Assembly: GCF_000774145.1 (NCBI RefSeq)
Contig: NZ_KN322982.1
Coordinates: forward strand, 253,085-312,352
From: Pseudomonas mediterranea CFBP 5447
Lineage (GTDB): Bacteria; Pseudomonadota; Gammaproteobacteria; Pseudomonadales; Pseudomonadaceae
DNA: 59,268 nucleotides
Direction of reading: 5' to 3'
Numbering within the stretch: position 1 is the stretch's first letter; each line of letters opens with the position of its first letter. Of this stretch, positions 52,019 through 59,268 are shown piece by piece. Both the position numbers and the translations under genes were made by a program. The notes below the pieces were generated by a model. The model was not told where the DNA came from, made no database searches, and worked only from the letters and a program-made list of their open reading frames with translations.

Positions 52019-54016
52019 TCAAGGATTCCACTTGTTGGAGAGCGCCGGCCGCACGGTTTTCACCGCCGGCTGGTCTTCGATGAAGTTGTCCGGGTAGTAG
52101 CCGAAACTGGTCACGCCCTGGCGCTTGAGGCGTCCCATCCAGTCAGCCAGTTGTTCACCCTCGATATCGCTGGCCGGTTCGCTGTCCCAGTCACGGGCCT
52201 GCAATTCGAACACCGTGCGCTTGAGCGCACCGGGGCGGGCCTTGACGGTCTGTACCAGGCGCTCCAGCCACGGGCCGGACTGCGCGCGGGTCTGTTTCTC
52301 CATCAACGGCATGGCCATCGGTGCCGTCCAGTCATAAGCGCCGAGGAAATCGTCGAGGTTCTGGGCGAACCAGGCTTCGCTTTCGGGATTGAGCATCGGT
52401 TCGGCAAAGATATTGCGCGCTGTCAGCACCTGGGGGCCACGAATCGCCCGGACCTTGGCGGTGAGTTCACGGGTGAAGTCGATCAGGTAGCGGCTCTTGA
52501 AACGGGTCCAGCGTTGCATCGCTGCCGGGTCTTCGCGCAGCGCGGCGATGGACGTCGGCAGGCCGTTGGCAGCATAGACCTTCAGGGCGCTGGGACCGGC
52601 ATCCTCGAAGTCGGAGAACACCGCATCGTCGTGGTACAGAACGCCGTCCAAAGAACTCATCCGTGCCAGGTCCTCGTAGATTTCGCCGATGACCTTGCGT
52701 ACGTTCGGATCGAACGGTGACAGGCGCACGTATTGGTCCGGGGCAATGCCGGTCTTGCCGGTTGCCGGATCCCAGCGCTGGACTCGCGGCAGCTTCGCAT
52801 CCAGGGCAAAACTGAGCACCGGCATCCAGGCGTAAACCTTGGCATTGGCCCGGGTGCGCAGTTGCCAGGCGACCCGGTCGAACAGATCGGCCCGTACCGG
52901 CAGGTGACGGTTGGGAAAGTACAGCGAATGCACCAGGCCATCGCCCTTCGGATCAGCGAAGGCCTGCAGGAATACCGTGTTGGCGCCCAGGTCGTAGATG
53001 CGCTGGATCAACTTGCCGACGTTGGCTTCCTGCTGCACGGGGTCCGGGTCGTAGACGTAATCCAGGTCGACATGGACCACGCGCATCGGGTCCATCGTCT
53101 GTACGGACACGATGCTTTCAGCGAAATGTGCGCCATCCGGATCGGAGGCCACCAGAAACCGCGGCCCGCTCATCAGGTTATCGAGGCTGTCGAGGCCGTC
53201 CTCCAGGGTCAGGGCCATTTGATAACCCTCGCTGCCGATCACCTGCAGCGCGGTGCCGTCGGCTTCCCCGTAAGGCCAGACCCAGACACGCGGACGGTAG
53301 CCGGTGACCTTGCGGATTTTCTCCGAGATCGACGCCACGTCCTGGCGCAGGCGTGCCTGGAAATCGGCCTCGGTTTCATAGCGGCCGGTGGCGGGATCGT
53401 AGCGCCGGGTGGTGGCCGCGGGTTGCTGGTTGCCTTGCGGGTTGGCGAGCACACCCTTGTGATTGGCGTCGGTGTGGGCAGCGATTTCCACCAGGCCCGA
53501 TTTCGACACTTCGCGAATCTGCTCCCAGGTCAGGAATTCGGAACGCTTGCGCGGCACCCCGGCGAAATCCACCGGTCGGTTCAGTGGTGTATCGATCCAA
53601 CTGCCCACCGGCGCCAGGATCGCCGGCCAATTATAGGCGCGCAGGATCGGCATGACCCGGGTGTAGAAACTCGCATAGCCGTCGTCGAAGCTCAGCAGCA
53701 CCGCACGCGGCGGCAGCTCGGGGCCGCCGTTACGGGCGTGGATGATCTGGTCCACGGTGACCGGCTGGTAGTTGTTTTCCCGCAGCCACGCCAGTTGTTC
53801 GATCAGCCGTTCGGTGCGCACGGCCACCAGCGCCTGGTCCGGATCCAGGTCCTCGACGTCGTGATAGGCGATGCCGAGCACATGGTTCTTCGGCCACGGC
53901 TCGTCGTTGGCCGCCAGCGGCCGTTGCGAGGGCGGCGTGAACGCCGGGGCCTGCTGGGCACACGCGCTGATCAGCAAGACCCCCAGCAGCAGGATGAATC
54001 GCGAAATGACGGGCAT
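52019..54016 (-). CDS. pgaB: PgaB, PNAG N-deacetylase/hydrolase lipoprotein
   Basis: A 665-residue periplasmic lipoprotein: [13 protein letters not shown] ends in a lipobox. The N-terminal CE4 deacetylase domain has [12 protein letters not shown] and metal ligands in [10 protein letters not shown]. The C-terminal glycoside-hydrolase-like domain has HVDLDYVYD and [11 protein letters not shown]. It partly deacetylates PNAG so that it can be exported. The start at 54016 (ATG) is preferred over the TTG two codons upstream. It follows pgaA by 12 bp. Confidence 0.95.
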   Translation of the reverse strand: MPVISRFILLLGVLLISACAQQAPAFTPPSQRPLAANDEPWPKNHVLGIAYHDVEDLDPDQALVAVRTERLIEQLAWLRENNYQPVTVDQIIHARNGGPELPPRAVLLSFDDGYASFYTRVMPILRAYNWPAILAPVGSWIDTPLNRPVDFAGVPRKRSEFLTWEQIREVSKSGLVEIAAHTDANHKGVLANPQGNQQPAATTRRYDPATGRYETEADFQARLRQDVASISEKIRKVTGYRPRVWVWPYGEADGTALQVIGSEGYQMALTLEDGLDSLDNLMSGPRFLVASDPDGAHFAESIVSVQTMDPMRVVHVDLDYVYDPDPVQQEANVGKLIQRIYDLGANTVFLQAFADPKGDGLVHSLYFPNRHLPVRADLFDRVAWQLRTRANAKVYAWMPVLSFALDAKLPRVQRWDPATGKTGIAPDQYVRLSPFDPNVRKVIGEIYEDLARMSSLDGVLYHDDAVFSDFEDAGPSALKVYAANGLPTSIAALREDPAAMQRWTRFKSRYLIDFTRELTAKVRAIRGPQVLTARNIFAEPMLNPESEAWFAQNLDDFLGAYDWTAPMAMPLMEKQTRAQSGPWLERLVQTVKARPGALKRTVFELQARDWDSEPASDIEGEQLADWMGRLKRQGVTSFGYYPDNFIEDQPAVKTVRPALSNKWNP

Positions 54017-54028
54017 TTTCAAACTCTT

Positions 54029-56509
54029 CTAGAAGCGGTAGGTGAGGTCGACAAGCAGGCGCAGATCGCTTTCACGATCGCCGTCGTAAGGGCGGTTGAG
54101 CCAGCTCAGCGTGGCGCCTGCCTCTAGCACGTCGTTCCAGAGGAAGCGCTGGCCGTAACCGAGCAGTCCCATGGCGCCGGTACCGTAGTCGCGCTGGCTG
54201 TAGCTGCCGGCACCGATCTGGAATTGCTGGCTCCATGCGGTTTCATAACGGCGATACAACACGTGGTTGGCGGTGACGGTCGGCATGACGCCGAGGTCCG
54301 ACTTGGGGTTGAAATAGGGCACTTCGTTGGAGCCACTGTTGCGGCTGGCCGCGATCTCCAGGCCCATCTCCACCTGCAAGCGCGGTGTGCTGTAAAGACC
54401 TTCGCGGCCGGTCAGCAAGGTTTCGAGACGGTTGTTGCCATCGCTGAAATGGGACGGGCTGACCGTCAATCGCCACTCGCGGCTTTCATGGGCTCGCCAG
54501 CGGATGAAACCGCTGCCGCCATTGGCGCGAATGCCGCTGTTGAGGGCGCGCAGCGGCGTGTTGGCCGAGAGGTAATCCAGGCTGCCGCCGTACTGCCAGT
54601 GATCATCGATATCCCGGGCCAATGCCACGCGCGCGCCCTGTTTGTCACCGGAACCATAGGCATGATTGGAGACTTCCGCCTCCAGGGTCATGTCGCGGCT
54701 GCGGCGCTCCACACCCAGGCGCTGCCAGCGATGATGGCCGGTGCCTTCCTCGAAGTCGCCCGTGGCGTAGCCGACGCCGCCGAACAACCGCCAGTCCTCG
54801 TCGATGGGTGGGCTATAGAGCAACGTTTCGATACCGAAGTCCCGACTACCGGTGACCGCCCCGGCATCGCCGTTGCCGCCGCCATGACTTTTGCCGGTGT
54901 AGGCCTCGATGCGCAGCTCAGCCATGTCGTGCACGTCGCGCTGGCGTTGCAAGCGTTTGACGTGGGCGTTTTCCGGGTAACGAGCAACGACATCGTCAGT
55001 CAGGGCATCCAACTGCCGCCATTCCTGCAAATCCATGGCGGCGCGGGCCTGAGCGACCTCCAGGTCCCGGTTGCGCGGGGTGGTTGCCTCGACTTCCTTG
55101 AGCAGGCTTTCCGAACGTCGCGGCCAATCCCGGGCCTGATACAGATCGGCCTGGGCCAGCCGCAGACCGATATTGCCAGGCCCTTGGCTGACCAGGGCCT
55201 CCAGACGCGCTTCCGCGTTAGGCAGATCGGCACCATAGGTCCCGGACTGGGCGGCGAGCAGTTGGGCATCCATCCATTCGTCATTGGGATTGCCGATCGG
55301 CAAGCCCTTGAGCTCGACCCGTGGACGCTGGGACTTCGCCAGGTCTTCAGCCCAGGCTCGGGCCTCTTCGGATCTTTCGCTTTCCAGCAATGCGTAATAG
55401 AGCGCGGTACTGTCTTCGAAGCGATCCGCGACATCGGCGTCCGGTGCGCTCAACACCCGCCGGTACAAGTCGACGGCGATCTCCGGCTCACGCTGCTCCA
55501 GGTAGGAGGACGCCACCCAACGCAGGGCATAGGTGGGAATACTCACACCTTCGGCGATCAATTTCTGGTACTCGGCGATCACTTCCGCCCGTCGCGCCCG
55601 GGCATTGAGCGCGCCCATGCGGTCGATTCGCCAGCGGAGTACGTCATCATGGGCCTCGGCCACCGGGGTCCAGGTGGCGAGCAACTTGTCGTAATCGGCC
55701 AGGGCGCGATCAGCGATGACGAAGCGTTCCTTTTCGCTGCGGCTGGCCATGTCCGCCAGGCGAACCCGCTCGGCTGCCACGTCGCCTTCCAAGCGCCGCT
55801 GCACGCCACGGTCAATCAGGCCCGGCTGCAGACGGGCCAGGCGCAATGCCGGCTCAGGCAGGCGGGCACGCTGCAGGGCATTGATGTATTCCCCGGCGAT
55901 TTCGGGCCTGCTGCCAGCGCGAGAGAACGCCTGGTCGTATTCGAACAGCGCTTCGTGAGGGTTGTTGGCACGGGTCAAGGCATAACCCAAGGCCATCCGA
56001 CGCGTCGGGTCTTCAGGCTTCGCCGCGACCATGGCCCTTGCGCGATTGACAGCCTCATCAGGCTTGCCGGCATCGGCCTGGGTCAAGGCCAGGCCGAGTT
56101 GCAGGTCTGGGTTCTGGGGATCGATCAGCAGCGCCTGGCGATACAGCTCGGCGGCCGAATCCCAACGCTTGAGGTTGCGGTAGGCACGAGCCGTTGCGCT
56201 CAGTGCCTGGACCGGCAGGTTGCGATGGCGCCCCTGGGTTTCGTAGACCTTCACCACTTCGGTATCAAGGCCGGCCCAACTGGCAATCTGCAGATAATCA
56301 CTGATCTGGGCGGTACTGGCCTGTTCGGCCGGCAGCTGACGCAACAGGGTCAACGCAGGCGTGTAATGACCGGCACGGGCGTCGAGCACCATCTGGTCAT
56401 AGGCGGTATCGGCGACTGCGAAGGCCGGCCAGTACAACTGGCTGCACAACACGACGCCAAACAACGGGCGCAAACCGCATTGAATAAGAGGACCCACAGT
56501 ACGCGGCAT
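54029..56509 (-). CDS. pgaA: PgaA, outer-membrane PNAG export porin
   Basis: An 826-residue protein with a signal peptide (LFGVVLCSQLYWPAFA), a periplasmic TPR region (about 30-510; for example WDSAAELYRQALLIDPQNPDLQLGLAL in part) and a C-terminal 16-strand-type beta barrel (about 520-826) ending in LTYRF. It binds partly deacetylated PNAG and exports it across the outer membrane. AAGGA precedes the ATG. It is first in pgaABCD. The 237-bp region upstream holds no further gene and presumably carries the operon promoter. Confidence 0.94.
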   Translation of the reverse strand: MPRTVGPLIQCGLRPLFGVVLCSQLYWPAFAVADTAYDQMVLDARAGHYTPALTLLRQLPAEQASTAQISDYLQIASWAGLDTEVVKVYETQGRHRNLPVQALSATARAYRNLKRWDSAAELYRQALLIDPQNPDLQLGLALTQADAGKPDEAVNRARAMVAAKPEDPTRRMALGYALTRANNPHEALFEYDQAFSRAGSRPEIAGEYINALQRARLPEPALRLARLQPGLIDRGVQRRLEGDVAAERVRLADMASRSEKERFVIADRALADYDKLLATWTPVAEAHDDVLRWRIDRMGALNARARRAEVIAEYQKLIAEGVSIPTYALRWVASSYLEQREPEIAVDLYRRVLSAPDADVADRFEDSTALYYALLESERSEEARAWAEDLAKSQRPRVELKGLPIGNPNDEWMDAQLLAAQSGTYGADLPNAEARLEALVSQGPGNIGLRLAQADLYQARDWPRRSESLLKEVEATTPRNRDLEVAQARAAMDLQEWRQLDALTDDVVARYPENAHVKRLQRQRDVHDMAELRIEAYTGKSHGGGNGDAGAVTGSRDFGIETLLYSPPIDEDWRLFGGVGYATGDFEEGTGHHRWQRLGVERRSRDMTLEAEVSNHAYGSGDKQGARVALARDIDDHWQYGGSLDYLSANTPLRALNSGIRANGGSGFIRWRAHESREWRLTVSPSHFSDGNNRLETLLTGREGLYSTPRLQVEMGLEIAASRNSGSNEVPYFNPKSDLGVMPTVTANHVLYRRYETAWSQQFQIGAGSYSQRDYGTGAMGLLGYGQRFLWNDVLEAGATLSWLNRPYDGDRESDLRLLVDLTYRF

Positions 56510-56694
56510 TCGTCAGCATCCTTACATGGCCAGCCGGGTCGCAGTGCCCCCTTGCCCATCAAACAGGAAGCCGGATCAAAGGAATCCAGCCAAGCTCTAA
56601 TGGGCCTAGTCTTGCATTGCGGGGCCGAGCATTTTTGAGAACGCCACAATTCTTCAGAATCGATACAGATTCAGCGCTGATCCGGAGGCGAAAA

Positions 56695-56728
56695 AAAACC
56701 GGCCCGTGCGCAAGGCACGGACCGGTTC
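56695..56728 (-). terminator. Rho-independent terminator after the ydgA-like gene
   Basis: On the minus strand CCGGTCCGTGCC pairs with GCACGGGCCGG around a short loop and is followed by eight T residues. It ends 18 bp past the stop codon of the YdgA-like gene and separates it from pgaA. Confidence 0.92.
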
Positions 56729-56746
56729 TGGATGTTGCTGAAGCGG

Positions 56747-58252
56747 TTACTGAACGGCGACGCCGCCACCCATCTGGTTCATCACAAACCCGGTGAATTC
56801 TTCGACCGTCATTTTCTTACCGTTGAAATCAACCTGATTGTTGGCGTAGCGCAGCTTGGTCACCACGTCGTTGCCTTCCAGGGTCGCCAACTGCGTACCC
56901 ACTGCCATGGCGCTGAACATATCGCTGGTGGCCAGGGCCTGGTCCGCGATCAGCTTGGCGTCGGTCTGGCCTTCCATCTGGGCTTGTACGGTCGCCAGGT
57001 CCACCAGCATCGGCTTGGACACTTTCACGTTGAATTCCAGCAGGGCAAGCAACTGACGACCCAGCTCATCGGGCGGCAGGTCCATCGATTGCGGCTTGGC
57101 CAGATCGACGACCAGGCTCGCACGGCTTTCACCGCTGGCGGTACTGAACGACAGATTCTCCAACGCGATCTGCGGGCCAGCGGCCAGGAGTTTTTCCAGA
57201 TCGGCCTTGACCTGAGCCTCTTCGGCCTCGGTCAGGTTCAACTCCGGAGCAGGCTCGCCAGCTTCGGCGGCTTCGGCGGCGGCTTTTTCATAGGGCTGCA
57301 GCTTGGCCTGGTAAACCTGCATCAGCGACATGGTGGCGGGGATGTCGAGGTTCTTCGCGCTGATTACCATCTGGGCGGCGCCAATGGTCTTATCGTTGAA
57401 CGACAACTCACCGATCTTGTAATCGGCACGTCCCGAAGCGCTGGTGCCGCTTTCGGTGCTGCTGTTCTTCATCTCGATATTCTTCAGGCCCACCACCGAC
57501 TTCTGCTCGCCGAAGCTGGCCTTGATGTTGCTCAGGATCAGGGCGTTATCGCCCATGTAATAGCCGTAGCTGCTCTTGCTCAGATTGCTGGCAAGGGTCA
57601 GACCATTCAGCTCGACCACTACCGGGCTCTGATCTTCCGCGACGCTGGTCAGCTTGAGGCTGTCCATGTAGCCGTCGGCCTTGATCTTCTGTGCCTGGGC
57701 ATTGGCGGCCAGGTCGAGTTTCAGGCCGGAGAATACGACCTGGGACTGCTCATCCAGCTTGGCGTCCAGGGGCAGCAATTCCAGCGTGCCGTTGACCGAT
57801 TGGTCGTAGCCCAGGTTGAACACGCCTTTGAGCGGCGATTTGTCCTTGGCGGCGGCGAACCATTTTTCGGTCAGCGGGGTCCGCTCGATTTCGGTGTGGC
57901 TGGTAGCCATGACCGGCAGCCACTTGAGGGTCATCAGACGGGAAAAAGGTAGTGGGCCATGTTCGATGTGGTCCACGACCAGCAGCTCGACCGCTTCGCC
58001 ACCGAACATGTCGCCTTCGCCCTTGAGGCGATAATGAGCGGTACTGCTGAAGATCCCACGATCCAGCGAAACCAGCTCGATGGAGGACGAGCTGTTGGAG
58101 CCGGCCAAGGCAGTCACCATCTGCTTGTTACTTTCGGCAATGGCAGTTTGCAGCACGCCCTCAAGCTTGGTTCCGGTGTACCAGGCGCCGCCCGCACTGA
58201 CGGCTCCGATCGCTACAACGATTCCCAAGAGTACGCTTGCTGATTTATTCAT
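56747..58252 (-). CDS. YdgA family protein (DUF945)
   Basis: A 501-residue protein with an N-terminal signal or anchor (SVLLGIVVAIGAVSAGGAWYTG) and a long repetitive beta-rich body typical of DUF945/YdgA proteins. An Ala/Glu-rich helical stretch (AAAEAAEAGEPAPELNLTEAEEAQVKADLEKLLA in part) interrupts it near residues 320-350. Members are periplasmic or envelope-anchored and resemble AsmA-like lipid-handling proteins in pattern, but no function is proven. The gene stands alone with its own terminator. Confidence 0.85.
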   Translation of the reverse strand: MNKSASVLLGIVVAIGAVSAGGAWYTGTKLEGVLQTAIAESNKQMVTALAGSNSSSSIELVSLDRGIFSSTAHYRLKGEGDMFGGEAVELLVVDHIEHGPLPFSRLMTLKWLPVMATSHTEIERTPLTEKWFAAAKDKSPLKGVFNLGYDQSVNGTLELLPLDAKLDEQSQVVFSGLKLDLAANAQAQKIKADGYMDSLKLTSVAEDQSPVVVELNGLTLASNLSKSSYGYYMGDNALILSNIKASFGEQKSVVGLKNIEMKNSSTESGTSASGRADYKIGELSFNDKTIGAAQMVISAKNLDIPATMSLMQVYQAKLQPYEKAAAEAAEAGEPAPELNLTEAEEAQVKADLEKLLAAGPQIALENLSFSTASGESRASLVVDLAKPQSMDLPPDELGRQLLALLEFNVKVSKPMLVDLATVQAQMEGQTDAKLIADQALATSDMFSAMAVGTQLATLEGNDVVTKLRYANNQVDFNGKKMTVEEFTGFVMNQMGGGVAVQ

Positions 58253-58410
58253 AAGTGACCCGATCGATATCCATGGTTGAAAAAAGCCGTCGTCTTCCCT
58301 GACCCGCGAAGGGTGTGGCTTGACGCCGTAGAGTGGGGGTGGAGATTACCATCAGGCACCCTTGGGGGCCCAATGTTTAAAGGGGGAAAAGCAAATTCTT
58401 GAGAGGTGGT

Positions 58411-59046
58411 CTACGAATATTGGACTTCGATTTCATCCAGCTGATGGTCGAAAGTCCTGAGCCGCGCCGTCCAGGTGTACACCAATACCTCGAAATCGCG
58501 ATTGATGACCGCTGCGCCGGATGACTCTGCACGAGGGTCGCAGAAGTCCAACTGATAGCGTTCGCGGGCCATGGCATTGGCAACATCGCACAGCTCGCGG
58601 GCATTGTTGAGCCAATGCCAGCCATCCTGGGCGACTTGCTTGTCCAAAGCAGCACATTGGATTTTCAGGGCTTCAAGGCTTTTTTCCAATGGAGTGCCCG
58701 TGAGTTCGCCCATGACCTCCTGGAAGGTGCGACCAGGCTGCCAGTAGCTGCCCCAGAAATAACGGTCGAACACTGTTTCGACCCGTCTCAATGCAACCTT
58801 GGTATCCCAGATCAGCACCAGGGTCTTGCCTTGTCCGAGATGCTTTTTCTTGATGCGTTGCCCTTGCAGCGACGCCCAGGCCACGACAGCGATGGATATC
58901 ACGCCGATCAGCGCAGAGGCACTGTCCAGGAATATCAGGGCTTTTTCAATCTGGTGAGTCAGCATGACGCCATAGAAATAAGTCGCCGAAAGCAGCAGCA
59001 ACGCCGCGATGGCGCACCAGAAACCGGGAGCATAAGGGTTTTTCAT
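58411..59046 (-). CDS. Hypothetical two-helix membrane protein
   Basis: A 211-residue protein I do not recognise. Two N-terminal membrane helices (FWCAIAALLLLSATYFYGVML and FLDSASALIGVISIAVVAWASL in part) are followed by a soluble, mainly helical domain (GQGKTLVLIWDTKVALRRVETVFDRYFWGSYW in part). The start is uncertain. MKNPYAPGF at 59046 is preferred, MGIPIMK at 59061 is possible, and the frame stays open to 59199 without support. It lies just downstream of the rRNA operon and is probably transcribed on its own. Confidence 0.65.
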   Translation of the reverse strand: MKNPYAPGFWCAIAALLLLSATYFYGVMLTHQIEKALIFLDSASALIGVISIAVVAWASLQGQRIKKKHLGQGKTLVLIWDTKVALRRVETVFDRYFWGSYWQPGRTFQEVMGELTGTPLEKSLEALKIQCAALDKQVAQDGWHWLNNARELCDVANAMARERYQLDFCDPRAESSGAAVINRDFEVLVYTWTARLRTFDHQLDEIEVQYS

Positions 59047-59197
59047 TATTGGAATCCCCATGACCAATGACGCATTGGTGTCGCGGGTTCGGTTTCTCGC
59101 CAGTCCCCCGACACTCACAGCATAGCAACGGCCCCGGGGTTTGCCGGGGTGTCGACAGCAAATGAGGAGCAAGATCCGATTACCGGCCCAAAACGAC

Positions 59198-59233
59198 AAA
59201 ACCCCTGTCTGCGTCAGCAGACAGGGGTTTTGG
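59198..59233 (-). terminator. Terminator of the rRNA operon
   Basis: A 14-bp stem (AAACCCCTGTCTGC and its complement) with a 4-nt loop, then TTTTGTCGTTTT on the minus strand. It follows the 5S 3' end by about 5 bp. Confidence 0.93.
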
Positions 59234-59238
59234 AATTT

Positions 59239-59268
59239 AATCTTGACGATGACCTACTCTCACATGGG
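59239..59268 (-). rRNA. rrf: 5S rRNA, 3' end only (truncated by the window edge)
   Basis: On the minus strand the last 30 bases read CCCATGTGAGAGTAGGTCAT then CGTCAAGATT, which is the 3' end of Pseudomonas 5S rRNA. The rest of the rRNA operon lies beyond the right edge. Confidence 0.9.

Noticed and set aside
1..59268. CRISPR arrays, prophage or insertion sequences
   Set aside because: The only recurring units are REPs in single or paired form without regular spacers. No transposase, integrase or phage structural gene was found on either strand.

Overview
The window is GC-rich chromosomal DNA from a Pseudomonas, almost certainly of the fluorescens species complex. The evidence is the lapD/lapG pair, the oscA-sbp-cysTWA-(GGDEF/EAL)-desA-(PAS-GGDEF) gene order that I recall from P. 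aeruginosa PA0280-PA0290, pgaABCD, gabDT, and many REP/REPIN elements of the GTGGGAGCGAGCCTGCTCGC type. I see no prophage, insertion sequence or CRISPR array. The right edge cuts into the 3' end of a 5S rRNA gene on the minus strand.

Layout. 1-3.0 kb: a dispersed repeat, then lapD and lapG (c-di-GMP control of adhesin cleavage). 3.0-10.2 kb: a GntR/FCD regulator and a four-gene operon that matches the mgo/pvf cluster: a haem-oxygenase-like protein, an AurF-like diiron N-oxygenase, an A-T-R NRPS and a START-like protein. This cluster is known for diazeniumdiolate/leudiazen-type signalling compounds. Its NRPS carries an in-frame minisatellite and an in-frame REPIN inside the adenylation domain. 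10.4-16.7 kb: an amino-acid-type chemoreceptor, then a Fur-box-preceded ECF sigma, FecR and TonB-receptor system. 16.7-21.9 kb: a fatty acid desaturase with a divergent AraC regulator, a HipBA pair whose kinase C-terminus is made of REPIN sequence, a Crp/Fnr regulator and a DUF962 membrane protein. 22.0-26.1 kb: a translationally coupled three-gene dehydrogenase (cytochrome c, FAD-SLDH-like small subunit, GMC flavoprotein with a C-terminal LecA-like domain).

26.4-36.6 kb: sulfate uptake (cysA, cysW, cysT, sbp, oscA), a GGDEF/EAL protein, desA, a PAS-GGDEF cyclase and a receiver-HDOD protein. 36.7-39.6 kb: gabD-gabT. 40 kb: tRNA-Arg(CCG) followed by an orphan gene. 41-44.2 kb: a VWA lipoprotein, an ECF sigma factor and its anti-sigma factor. 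44.4-50 kb: an MDR oxidoreductase with a divergent LysR, an MHS transporter, a periplasmic PEBP-like protein and a Rieske-FAD reductase. 50.2-56.5 kb: the complete pgaABCD operon. 56.7-59.0 kb: a YdgA-like protein and a small membrane protein, ending at the rRNA operon terminator.

The shared theme is surface life and its control: adhesin retention (LapDG), PNAG (Pga), three GGDEF-type proteins, a chemoreceptor and a small-molecule signal cluster. The two most unusual objects are the REPIN-interrupted mgoA and the flavin dehydrogenase fused to a LecA-like lectin domain.
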